Source: Gnetum montanum (lineage: Eukaryota; Streptophyta; Gnetopsida; Gnetales; Gnetaceae). From it: DNA of 64,000 nt. Where the stretch lies: positions 139,825 to 203,824 of the forward strand of contig MNCI01000177.1 in the NCBI GenBank assembly GCA_015680685.1. The letters are read 5' to 3'. The position numbers and the translations under genes were made by a program. How positions within the stretch are numbered: position 1 is the stretch's first letter; each line of letters begins with the position of its first letter. The notes under the pieces were generated by a model that was not told where the DNA came from, did no database searches, and saw only the letters and a program-made list of their open reading frames with translations. This document shows, piece after piece, positions 45,269 to 55,788 of this stretch.

Positions 45269-48200
45269 ATGGCTTCTTCTCACGAAATCAACTCACCTAA
45301 GGACAATACAGGAGAAAGTCAGCATCATACACATAACCGAAATCAACCATGTCCTCAACAGGCTAAGGTCACATATACTCATCCCGATGAGTATGTGCCA
45401 GATTTTACCTTTGTTTTCCATCAAGATGAGCAACTGCGGTGGAGAGACATGCAAGGTAACATTGTGTTACCCCCAGATCGCTCTGCTTCCAACATGCTTT
45501 TCCGTGCCTTGGTACGGTATGGCATGCAAGAGCTGATTACTGAATACGTTGCGGATGATTACACTCTGAGGGATTATCGGCCCACAAAAGCCCAATGTAT
45601 TCGGGATATAAGGCAGGAGAGCCAACATTCACTACTGAAGGGCAAGGTTTCCCATGTCATTAGTGAAATAGGAGACGAGGAACCCCTCACAACGGGTTTC
45701 TTAGAAAATGATGTTCCTCCTCCTCACTCTGGTGAAGAGGTTAGGCATCAGGGCCTTAGATCAACGATACACATTCCAGGCTCTGATCCCCGTGAGCACA
45801 AGCTGTTCACGGCAGGAACAATCACTCACACTAATGACAGACATGCAGATCGTCACAACGATCGGGGCCGAAGCAGCCGAAGAGAAGGCAAGAAACATCA
45901 CCATGGTGATGGATCCCCTTCTTCTTCCCCTTCATCACATCATTCACCCTCTCCTTCCACATCTGGGCGCAGCCACCATGAGCATAACGCGGAAAGTAAA
46001 GGTAGAAGAGATGAAATGCCTCGACAAGAAGGTCGAGAGGAGTTAGGACAAGGACAAGGACGTAGGGAGAATAGGGAACCACAACGTAGACATCACAGAC
46101 GTCATGAAAGAGATGATCATGACGAACCCCTATTCGCAACCCGAAGTATGCTTGACATTAGAGAGGCAGTTAGGATTCCCACAAGGCATTTGAAAGACAG
46201 TAGGATCAAGCGTTTGGATATAAATAATATCCCACGTTTTGAAGGGGGATACAACGCTGATCCTCAACATCATTTACAGGCATTCCACGACGCCTGTGCC
46301 TTGCAGAACATAGACAATGAGTGGCAGAAACTCAAGTTGTTCCCAAGGACACTCACTAAAGAAGCGGAAAGCTGGTACCGGTCCTTAGAACCGGAAACCA
46401 TCAGGAGGTGGAGTACGATGCTCGAATTGTTCAACAACAAATATCAAACGTACTCCAGAGTGTCTAACTTGCGTAAGCAGATCCAAGGCTGGAAACAAGG
46501 AGCTCATGAATCCTTGGATGCTGCCATGGCCCGTTACTACACATTGCTACATCGTTGCCCGGGCCATGGGTACGCTAAGCGGGATCAACTTCGCCACCTC
46601 GTGGATGGGCTACGAAATGAAACGAGAAGAACTCTTGGGACTTACGCCCAAGGGAGACTCTCCCAACTAAGAGCCCATGAAGTTGAAGTATTGTTGGAAC
46701 AAGTAGCGCAAGAAGAGGGTGAGCTACGGAAAAGAGAAAGTGCGGAGGAATACAACCGCGATCCCTCCCTTCGCAAGAAGGGAGTGAAATTCTGTGATGA
46801 GGAGGATGAGTCACCACTCGAAGAGTTGGTGAACAGGAAAACTGTGCCGATCCAAAAGTTAACAACGGAGGTATCGGCTAAGGTAGACCAAATGTGGGAT
46901 TCCTTAGACTCACGAATAGAAACAGTTTTGAAAATCGTAGAAGAGTCTAAGGATGAGCAAAGTAGTGATAAAAGCAAAAACATGCGGAGAAACTTTAACC
47001 CTGCACATAACAAGGGTAAGGGAAAAATCTCTAACTCCGATGAGGCTGAAAATTCTGATTCAGACAATGACGGTGGATGTGAGGTCTGCTATTATGACCA
47101 TCCTAAGGGATGTTGTCCAATCATCTCACATCTGCAGGAGTCTGGGGTGTATGCATTAAATCCAAGACTTAATCAACGGCAAACACCCAGAAGGTTACCT
47201 TATCCACAAGGTAACCCGAGGCAGTTCCACCAACCCTTGACGTATTATCCAAGTGGAACACCTCCGCAGCCCATCGAGCAACATCAGCAGTGGCAATACC
47301 CACAGTCATGGGGGATGCCACAGCCAACACATCGATACCCTTACCGGCAGCCTGATCCTTATGGTTATTATGTGCAGCAGCCAGTTTCTCCAGGTGACGC
47401 TATGAGTCACACTCCACGCCGTCACTACTACGCTCGGGAGTACTTCAGAAGGACTCCTTCTCCTCCGGGAGACATTCCACATTCTGTCCATCCTCTAACT
47501 CCACCCGCACCTTTTCCTCAAGTAGTTCCCATAACACCTCCTGCTCCAACAATGCAAGGGGAATTACCTACCCAACCGCAGCAACGTCACGCCGCGAGAT
47601 CTGTAAATATTCAGAGTGTAAATATCCAACCGGACACTAGTTCTGGCGATAACTGTACAAAAAGGAGACCCTTTTTCAGAACTAGGAGCCCGGATAGGCT
47701 CTCGCAACAACAAGCGGACGGGTATATGTATAGGCCTCTAACTACTAACACTTCGGAGCACCCTTCAGTCCAAGGGAATGTAACGCATACGGTTATGCTA
47801 ACACATACCGTAACTGACTGGATCAAGGTAGGCCACCTTCCCAGGAAACTAACTGATCCTGGGAGTCCCTTTATTCATTTGCAGATCGCTGGGAATGCAC
47901 CACATCGAGCTCTTCTTGACTCAGGTTCCGGAGTCAACTTAATTTCGCGAAAGATGTATCACGCCTGGAACCTGCCCCAACTTAAGAAGAGCAACATCCA
48001 ACTAGAGCTGGCAGACCAGTCCATCACTATTCCCTTGGGTTTGGTGGAGGACGTTATCACCACTGTGTGTGGTTGGTCCTACCCAGCGGATTTCCTAGTG
48101 ATCGATGTTAACAACAACGAAGGGGACTTCCCAATTATAATGGGAAGGGCATGGCTAAGCACAGTAGATGCATGCCTTAGGATCCGTGATCTTTCCTTGG

Positions 48201-48613
48201 AAATCTCCAAGATAAACATATGTGGAAAGATCGAGAAGAGGATAGTTCCATGCATCACATACAGTGATTCATCGGGTGATGACATGGAGGAATTGTCTCC
48301 ATGTAACAGGTGTGCCCAGGAAACTCTGCAACCAGGATGCCTGTATGTAGCAACCACACAAGAAGTAGTAGACACCCCGTGGTTGACAGCTTCTCATAAG
48401 AGCAAACAAATATGCATGGAACGAACTGAGGCAACTCATGCCAACAACCGTGGCATAGACACATTGGAACGTGAGCGTCGCCAACTTCCAACCCTGAATT
48501 TAAGATCATCAATTGGGAGAAGTTGGGCACTGCTTAGAAATTCAAATAGGCGCTCACTACTTCGGATCTCTCCCTCACAACTCAGTCATGGGGGAGATGG
48601 CCACCTATGCTAA
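45269..48613 (+). CDS. Intact gag-protease polyprotein of element E
   Basis: One open frame of 1114 codons. An N-terminal domain (about residues 35-170) is followed by a His/Arg/Ser-rich low-complexity stretch (185-290). The retrotransposon gag core is at about 330-455 (FHDACALQNIDNEW, WYRSLEPETIRRW, LELFNNKYQTYSRV, LVDGLRNETRRTLGTY). A Glu/Lys-rich part leads to a knuckle C604-x2-C607-x3-H611-x4-C616. A Pro/Gln/Tyr-rich linker (620-800) precedes a retropepsin (about 860-985) with intact D884-S885-G886 and FPIIMGRAWLS near 957. The last 20 or so residues (SLLRISPSQLSHGGDGHLC) equal the C-terminus of the D pol protein, so the deletion of about 2.9 kb rejoined the frame to the old pol end. By family it would form a capsid and cleave itself in the cytoplasm. 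ATG 45269 is the first start after the leader and aligns with B and D. Confidence 0.92.
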   Translation: MASSHEINSPKDNTGESQHHTHNRNQPCPQQAKVTYTHPDEYVPDFTFVFHQDEQLRWRDMQGNIVLPPDRSASNMLFRALVRYGMQELITEYVADDYTLRDYRPTKAQCIRDIRQESQHSLLKGKVSHVISEIGDEEPLTTGFLENDVPPPHSGEEVRHQGLRSTIHIPGSDPREHKLFTAGTITHTNDRHADRHNDRGRSSRREGKKHHHGDGSPSSSPSSHHSPSPSTSGRSHHEHNAESKGRRDEMPRQEGREELGQGQGRRENREPQRRHHRRHERDDHDEPLFATRSMLDIREAVRIPTRHLKDSRIKRLDINNIPRFEGGYNADPQHHLQAFHDACALQNIDNEWQKLKLFPRTLTKEAESWYRSLEPETIRRWSTMLELFNNKYQTYSRVSNLRKQIQGWKQGAHESLDAAMARYYTLLHRCPGHGYAKRDQLRHLVDGLRNETRRTLGTYAQGRLSQLRAHEVEVLLEQVAQEEGELRKRESAEEYNRDPSLRKKGVKFCDEEDESPLEELVNRKTVPIQKLTTEVSAKVDQMWDSLDSRIETVLKIVEESKDEQSSDKSKNMRRNFNPAHNKGKGKISNSDEAENSDSDNDGGCEVCYYDHPKGCCPIISHLQESGVYALNPRLNQRQTPRRLPYPQGNPRQFHQPLTYYPSGTPPQPIEQHQQWQYPQSWGMPQPTHRYPYRQPDPYGYYVQQPVSPGDAMSHTPRRHYYAREYFRRTPSPPGDIPHSVHPLTPPAPFPQVVPITPPAPTMQGELPTQPQQRHAARSVNIQSVNIQPDTSSGDNCTKRRPFFRTRSPDRLSQQQADGYMYRPLTTNTSEHPSVQGNVTHTVMLTHTVTDWIKVGHLPRKLTDPGSPFIHLQIAGNAPHRALLDSGSGVNLISRKMYHAWNLPQLKKSNIQLELADQSITIPLGLVEDVITTVCGWSYPADFLVIDVNNNEGDFPIIMGRAWLSTVDACLRIRDLSLEISKINICGKIEKRIVPCITYSDSSGDDMEELSPCNRCAQETLQPGCLYVATTQEVVDTPWLTASHKSKQICMERTEATHANNRGIDTLERERRQLPTLNLRSSIGRSWALLRNSNRRSLLRISPSQLSHGGDGHLC

Positions 48614-50624
48614 TCATATGGGGCCCTCAGTTCTTTTTCAGTTTTTGTTTTACACGTTTTTGTTTTACAACGTTTTTGTTTTTCACATTTTTGTTTTACA
48701 AATTTCTTTAACGTTTCTAATTTTTGTTTTACAACTTTCTTTAACTTTTCTTGTTTTTATTTTACAACATCGTTATATTTTTACATTTTTTGTCTGTATG
48801 TGTGTGTGTCATCTATCATGTAAATTCGTCACCTAATAAGTGTTCAGGCCGATGGGATGAACTGTTTTCCATTGATTGCTAATGTTTGGTTTTTACCTTT
48901 AGGTTACATTGTTGATACTAAGGTATGTTCTTTTGATATGGCAGGCAATGAGATCACTTCATCCATCCATCCATCAAGTCTATGGTTTCCCGTGGCTTGG
49001 AAATGTACAGTTCCCTTTTAATAAGAACTTCAATGAACTGGTGACTGGGCATTTCTCAAACTAAGGAAGGACTCAAGGATTTGCAAAGGGTGTGACTTCA
49101 AGGGAACTTGATGTTTTTGTGTTGGTCATTCACTTGGGTTCCTGGATGTTTTCTTCTTGGGTTTTCTTACCGTTCCGATGTTAACCAATAATCGGAAGCT
49201 GAGGCAATAAAAATAAGAAGTCTTGGCATGGGGTGGTCCCCACGCATAAAAACATAAAAAAGAAAAAAAAAGAAGAGAAAGTGAAAAAAGCAAAAAAAAA
49301 AAAAGAGAAGGAAGCCAAAAAAGGCAAAAGTGAGGATTCAAAGCACACCCCTTAGACGAAATAAAATTGGGCTACAAGCACTGGTTATGGAACCAAAGTG
49401 TTTCCTCTAACTAAGGCCCTTCTTGCTTCCCGTTCTCTCCTTTGTTTCATCGGAATGGTGGTGGCTCTTCGAAGTTGCATCCTTGTTCTTCAAGTGGATG
49501 ATTTAGCCAAACGCATTGATGCGAAGTCACTGGAAGTGGTTGGTTTGAGCCCGGAGTTGGAATGAGATTTGCTACGTCGCATTAATCACAGAACACACAA
49601 GGGGCTGTACACCACCTTGTTCTTGGGATCCCGTTCCACTTCTCTCCTTCCCATCTTTCTCTCCATTGTTCACCTCATTGCCGGTTGTATCATTAGTGTA
49701 TATTTTGGTTGATGCTTTGTTTTCTTTTTGGTAGATTCTTCTGGTTAAGACTTTAACTCTTGTTCCAAAGGACATTCCCAGAGCCTACGGACTCTTTGAA
49801 TGTGGGATTGTTAGGGCATTAAAGGCATGAGCCTGCTTTGGGGAGGACCCACTGACATTCCTATTTGGAACACTAGTTAACTTCTTTTCCTTAACATTTT
49901 GCAATTAATTAACATTTTTGTTCATTTCCATCATGACATCCCTTTTTATCGATGCCATAGTTGTCCCTTTTTACCTATCTTTCTTACTCCTTTTCTTTCT
50001 CCATTCTAATGCTACCGGAGGTTCGCGATTAGTCATGGGGGTATGGGGCCTGATTTTTCAATTTTTATCCTAAGCCCCGGATTTTTTCGTTTCTTTTCAT
50101 AACCCCTACACCTTCGGTAGTCACCATCCACATATTCCTAGATCCATACCAGCCATACCACAACTTAGCCCATGGACTTACACCGCAGCAAGGTATGCTT
50201 TACTTAATAATTCAATAACCATTGCTAATATGTTATTGTGTTGTGTGTGCAGATGGCAATCATACAACAACGAAATGGATCTGGAGCAAACACTTGGAAT
50301 GGAGCAGCGCTGAAGCAGCTATGCAAGGAGTGGATTGATAATGCGCTTACGGATGGACAACGAATGGCACAATCTAGGCGTTGGTAGCAGCAAGACTCTT
50401 CTCTCTTCTTCTCTTCTATTCTCTCTCCTCTTTTCTCTCAGTTGCCAACTGTGGCCTGATGTCATTGTAATAAGGTGTTCACCCTTATTTTCATGAACAC
50501 CAGTTTTCGCCAAGTCTTGTAATAAAGACCGTTCACATGTCATCCCATTAGTTCCATTTTCCCTAATAATCCCATACCTACCTGATATCATTGTAAGGAA
50601 CTCGAGGACGAGTTTTCATTTAGT
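48614..50624 (+). mobile_element. Element E 3' non-coding region
   Basis: It starts with tandem TTTTTGTTTTACA units (48630-48795). An A-rich tract at 49250-49325 is flanked by the module seen three times in B. The shared landmark TTTGGGGAGGACCCACT is near 49838. ACTCGAGGACGAGTTTTCAT precedes the purine tract. No supported gene; short frames here are composition artefacts. Confidence 0.75.
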
Positions 50625-50634
50625 CATGGGGGTA
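50625..50634 (+). other. Polypurine tract, element E
   Basis: ATGGGGGTA lies directly against the 3' LTR start at 50635. D has the same run at 42115-42123. Confidence 0.75.
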
Positions 50635-51525
50635 TGATGAGACGCCATATGCACTGTGCTGCAATATCGCATCCCCTGTGATATCGCGTACGCGATATCG
50701 CTTCTGTCCCTGCGATATCGCGTACGCGATATCGCGGTCCGCCACCATATCTATAAATAAGAGGCGGCACTCCCCTTATTTCCCAATCCTGGCTAGTGTA
50801 GCGAAGCTCTGGCAGATTGATCACTCCAGAGTTAGAATTTTTCCCCATGTGCCCGCAGTAGGAGTCCTAGAGTGAACGGCTCTTTATTCGAGCANNNNNN
50901 NNNNNNNNNNNNNNNNNNNNNNNNNNNNNNNNNNNNNNNNNNNNNNNNNNNNNNNNNNNNNNNNNNNNNNNNNNNNNNNNNNNNATGTGTACAGCTAGTT
51001 GAGGAATCGGCTGCTCATTGCTAGGCTAGATCGTGTGATAAGTACGACTTAGTTACGAGCGTCTACGGACGTGTACGGCTAGCTAAGGAATCGGTTGCTT
51101 ATCACACGTAGGCTAAATAGGTGCCTCAGTACGACCACTTCGAGCACTTGCATTACGTGTGGCGATCCCAGTAACGGCTAGCGTTTGGTAAGCCACAGTT
51201 GCATAGTTCAGGGTGTGTCCGGTAAGTGGGAACGGATGCTGACGCTAGTTAATTTAGACTAGGACATTAGTTAGAGTTAGTTTAGTTTCTCAACCCTTTC
51301 TTCTGATAGCATAGGAGATAAGCCGAAAATACCAAAAAAATCACATACCTCAGACTTGCTTAACCATACACCTTGACAACTACAAGCAAGCCTGGGAAGA
51401 CAACGAACGATTAACCCCAAGTGTTTCTTGTGGCGTTAAGGCATTTAGTCTGCAGAGTTCGACCGGATCGCGCGTGCACGCTCTTATTCGTATGGTTGAG
51501 TGTAGGGGTACCTCGCCACTCATCA
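50635..51525 (+). repeat. Element E 3' LTR (with gap)
   Basis: TGATGAG to CTCATCA, followed by TTCTT. By hand count it differs from the 5' LTR at roughly 3-5% of aligned positions. It lacks about 35 bp of the U3 palindrome cassette. Confidence 0.92.
50895..50984. other. Assembly gap of 90 N
   Basis: The matching interval of the 5' LTR (about 44326-44581) is near 255 bp, so the true gap is probably larger than 90. It covers the repeated R/U5 modules. Confidence 0.85.
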
Positions 51526-51530
51526 TTCTT

Positions 51531-52020
51531 TTATTGCAAGTATAGAGTTCACAAGGGAGAATTAATCAAAAGTAATCAAGTTCTATCCATGACACACATA
51601 ACTTTGAAAGTGTTTACACAAGGATAAATTATGAGTTTGGTGATATTACAACAAATTCATAATGACTTTGGTAGGTATACATTATAGCATTCTTAGGTTT
51701 ACCACAAGTGTTTTGATACTAAGATTGCTCATAACTAGTAGGGCCTCCCAAATCTAGGAGTACATGCACCCATGGTTTCAAAGACCCCAACATTGCCTAA
51801 TCCTAGTAAGTGGTTTTCTTTTATGTATAGCCAATATTTTTAGTCTTTTCAATCTTTTGGTTATTTTAGTTTTATTTAGTTATCTAGCTTCAACTTTATC
51901 TTTATAACTTTTTGGCTTTATATGGTCTACCTAAGTTGAAAAGTAATTGACTATCTATGTTTGGTTGTAGGTTTTGTGAGTGGGTCTACTTTTGCTATGA
52001 TCACCTGGGGTCATGCTAAG
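51531..52020 (+). other. Host segment after E, no supported gene
   Basis: AT-rich, intron-like. It continues the segment interrupted by E. Confidence 0.4.
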
Positions 52021-52029
52021 CAGAAAATC

Positions 52030-54725
52030 ATACTTAAGTGAGATGAAGTAGACTCATCTTAGTAGTGGTTGGCAAGCATACCACCTAGGGAGATTTATCA
52101 AAGGATCACCCATGCAAGTTTTCTTGATCTATTTATGCTCCCTAGCCCATCGATGCTCACAACACAGATGGTAAATGTAATTAATTCTTCTGATAAAGTA
52201 ATCAATAAATTCATCTCTCATATCCATGGTCTTCATGTGGTTTTAAACATTAGTGAGTCTACATTCATTGATCTCTTTGGTGTACCTTCTATTAGTGTCA
52301 AGGTTTCTATAAGAGTAGGGAAAGAGTGAGACAAAGAGAGAAAATGGAGGAGTGGCTTAACTCTTATGGTAGTGGAGCATTAACTCTTGATCAATGCAAA
52401 GTCAAAGAGGCCTATGAGACTTATTTCATATTTCACTCTAGAGTGTTTCCAATGTTGTTATCACAAAAGAAGATAATAGGTGTTTAGTAGGCTTAACCCA
52501 TGAAAAAGGTCCTCACTAATAATGATACTTGGTTCAACTGGGTTATGTTCTTGGTCTCTAGGTTATGGAATGAAATTGAAAAATTTTGTAATAACCTTAT
52601 ACAATATTTCACATGCATTTCACACTCTTTGCAACATATCATAGAAGGCTTGTGGAATTCCTAGTGATTAAGAAAGATGGAAATCGGATGAGCTACGATC
52701 CCTCCCAACTTGCCAAGCATTAAGTCAAACATATTGCTTTGATGATGCATGTCCAAGATCCATTAGTTGAAAATATTAGAGAATCACTATGAATTACCAC
52801 TAAGAAGTTTAGTGGTGCTCATTATCCTTCCCCTAATAGCAAAGGGATTGAATCCCATGTTACATGTGGTAATGTTAAATTGGCCAAGAAGGCATGTGTA
52901 GAGGCTGAAGACATAGCTAAAGAGAAAATGAAAAGGTCACAAGTTGAAGTAGATGTTCCTATTATTGATCAACTAGTGTGTAAGAAGGTAGCTATTAGGT
53001 TCGGCAAGATGACTCAAATCATAGGAGGTACGTATGTATACATGCTTTATGTCATTATCTTGTATGGTTTTCACATTTTTTACATGGTTATTTATATATG
53101 AATTTTTTGTTAATAAAGATGTTTGCTAACTTCTATATTTTGGCCTTAACATGGTTGGAGGGATGAAATAGTATTTAGTGACCCAAGCTACTACAGAAGT
53201 AGAATAAAGGTGCAAGGAAGAAGAGGAGCGAAGATGTAGGGAGGAAGAGGAGAGGGCATCCAAGAAAGCATTGAACATCACAGATTATATCTTCAATGAC
53301 TTGACTTCAAAAGGTAAATTTTCTATTGATATGCCTCATGATGTTCTAGGTAATTTCCGATATTGTTCATTTTTTGTGCTTTTAATATTTATGTATATCA
53401 TTACAAAATATGTTGATGGTTATGGTTGTTGAAGTGCATGAAAATTCTCTAGAAGCATCCATGTCTAAATTTCACTTGAAGTCTTGTATTAAAGCTCTAG
53501 ACAAAGAAAAATTCATGCAAGACATGGTGGATGATATGGTTGATTGGTTGCAACAAATAGCCCCTAATGTTGGTAAGAGTAGTTAGCATTTTTTATTTTT
53601 ATTGTCTTACTAATTTTTTAATATATTTTTATGGTTTTATATTTTATGGCTGCATGGTTTAGTAGTTTTTAAAAATATTTTTGGTCGTTCTTTTGTTTTT
53701 TCTATTGTGTTTTGGCCATTTTAGTTTCCACAGTTACATGAAATTCCATGCAAGACATTGGGCTTGATAAGCTTCATACACTAGCACCCAATGTAGAGAA
53801 TGTTCCATGAAGGTTTTACAAGGATGAAACCTAGTGTGAGATATTATGTGCAAGGACATCTTGGAAGTGCCAAAGTTTTAATGAATTTATATGGGAAGAG
53901 GTCATGGCCTTGAGAAAATAGGTGAAGGATCTATCAAATGAGAACAAGAGCCTTCATGATTGCAAAGAGTTCATAGAAACTCATGTAGCTAATAGGGACT
54001 CTTTATGAATGAAGGAAATCAAGTGGGCATGATATTGGAGTGCCATCCAAAGCAAAGTTGCTCCAGGTAGGAGTAATGTAGAAAAAGATATGCAAATGGA
54101 GCTACTTGTTCGCAAAACCAAGGATTGGAGGGATTATTGTGCTTGGGTACTTAAGTGAAGTAGAAAGAAAGAGGATGATAAGAGAGTTATTTGAAGCTGT
54201 GACATATAGAGGCTATTGAATGGTGAAAGATTGAGATTTTCATACAAGGGATAAATGCAAAAGATACCTTCAAGATGTTCATAGACTCCTTGGTGATTAT
54301 TAACTCTACTACTCCTTATATCACTATTATCTCTAGGGAGACTACTACAACTACCTTTTTCTAATATCCTCTTAAATGAACTAACATCAAGAGGGAAAAG
54401 GTTCTAGCTAGACTAGATCTAGGAGAGATCAACTAGGCTAATATGAATGCATAACAAATTCTTCATAGGTTAGAGACTAATCTCTAGAACTTTTTCCCAA
54501 AAGGCATTGCTCCAGAATCCCCTAAAGTTCATGTAAAATTTCTTTTGAAGTGTTTTCATTATATTTTATATTTATTTTTTTATTCTTTTATAGTTTCATG
54601 ATTATGTTTTGGTTATGATGGTTATTAATTGTTTATATATTTATTATTTACAGTTCTCAAGTGATGGCAATGGAATTGGTGATGATGTGAATAACGATGT
54701 AGATGATGATCCTCCTCCAATTTAG
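52030..54725 (+). pseudogene. Decayed multi-exon gene, unidentified
   Basis: Protein-like blocks are separated by T-rich, intron-like DNA with standard borders. Block 1 (about 52060-53037) includes WLASIPPREIYQRITHASFL, FMLPSPSMLTTQMVNVINSS, VVLNISESTFIDLFGVPS and, after a shift, EEWLNSYGSGALTLDQCKVK. It ends at a GAG|GTACGT donor (53038). A Glu/Arg-rich block ends at AAAG|GTAAAT (53314). A third block (about 53435-53572, with KFMQDMVDDMVDWLQQIAPN-like text) ends at TTG|GTAAGAG (53573). A fourth starts after TTTTAG (53725). The last exon (54654-54725) follows a CAG and ends in an acidic GDDVNNDVDDDPPPI tail. Internal stops show it is dead. The family is not recognised; the head resembles the unidentified transposon-borne gene at 6569-9230 in style. 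Confidence 0.5.
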
Positions 54726-55257
54726 TTTTGGCTATTGTTAGACATGATGTGTTTTGCTATTTTTCCATAGTATTGTAGTTTTTTATTTTGGCTATCATAG
54801 CCTTTGAAGACTATGTATTTTTTTTATTTTTTGGTGTTGATTATTGCACAGTGCAAGTATAGGTATGGATACTTTATTTTTGGGTTGTTGTCACATAGTG
54901 TGACTATGGCTACTATTTTTATTTTTAGTTTACAAAATATTATGTATTTTTTTGGTTTTTCATGCTTTTAAATTTTTATATAATTTTTATGTTTTCTATT
55001 TTTTATGTAATTTTGTAGTTTATGTCAATGCAAAGGGAAACAGGCATAAATGGTAAAATTGATGCAAGAATGTAAAGTAAAAGCTATAAATTAGAGTGGT
55101 AAATAAGGTAGAAATTTATAAAGTAAGGTTAAGGTGAAATGAAATATGCAAAAAAAAAAATGAAAACTAAGCTGCAAAGTACAAGGCTATATCAATATAA
55201 TATTGAATGATTAGGTGGTGTACTCAATTGTACAATGATTTCCTAATTTTTGAAAAA
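54726..55257. other. AT-rich spacer, no gene
   Basis: T-rich then A-rich text, with AAAGCTATAAATTAGAG-like sequence near 55080 that resembles 18660-18720. Confidence 0.4.
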
Positions 55258-55788
55258 TTAGGAAAAGTGTATAATACTTGTTGCATAGTCTCTTGATTTC
55301 CTTTTCTCATAATGCTTAGTCTCATTGTTGATGATCTTGGCCTGGTCTACATCATTATGGTTCTTAACTTCATTCTTAATGGTAGGAGTTTCTTCTTGAA
55401 ACACCACAATTGACCCTTGTTCTATGTCAACATTATTAACATACAAGGGGATTGCACTCTTCCCATGGATTATAACTTCACCTTCCTCATAAAGTGTATG
55501 AATTTCTTAATGGATAGGGGAAGAGACTGCTTGTAATTTTGCTAACAAGGATCTTCCTAGAATTAGATTGAATCTTGGTGTCTCTTCCACCACTAAGAAA
55601 TTAGTGGGTGTAGGGAATTGTTTCCCAACAATGAAGTCTAAAGTAATGGATCCTCTTATTGCTACTTGTGAACCATTGAAGGACTTAAGAGTCGAAGTGG
55701 AAGTGCTTTGTATATGCTCTACCAAGCCTAGATGTTCCATGATGGCAAATTGCATTACATTCATTGCTGCCCCATCATCCACATGCAC
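55258..55788 (-). pseudogene. Tat-like Ty3/gypsy protease remnant
   Basis: Read from 55788 down. VDDGAAMNVMQFAIMEHLGL carries the catalytic Asp (as Asp-Asp-Gly). LKSFNGSQVAIRGSITLDFI and FNLILGRSLLAKLQAVSS follow, the fold-closing LILGR box of retropepsins. A second frame (55446-55258) continues toward the expected RT but ends in T-rich DNA. RT is not found next to it; the RT at 16727-18480 on the same strand may belong to it. Confidence 0.8.

Larger units (their letters stand above)
44050..51525 (+). mobile_element. Element E: non-autonomous gag-protease LTR element
   Basis: About 7.5 kb with LTRs ending TGATGAG/CTCATCA and exact target duplication TTCTT (44045-44049 and 51526-51530). The inside holds a tRNA-Asp-type primer site, one open 1114-codon gag-protease frame, a 2-kb 3' non-coding part and a polypurine tract. 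RT, RNase H and integrase have been removed by an internal deletion relative to D. It matches the terminal-repeat-with-gag class of non-autonomous elements. It is the best preserved element in the window and the richest in CpG. Confidence 0.95.

Noticed and set aside
46642-47067. 141-codon minus-strand frame inside element E
   Set aside because: It is the complement of the intact gag-protease frame and has no recognisable domain.
49126-49341. 71-codon minus-strand frame rich in Phe and Leu
   Set aside because: It is produced by the A-rich tract of element E and has no counterpart in D or B.
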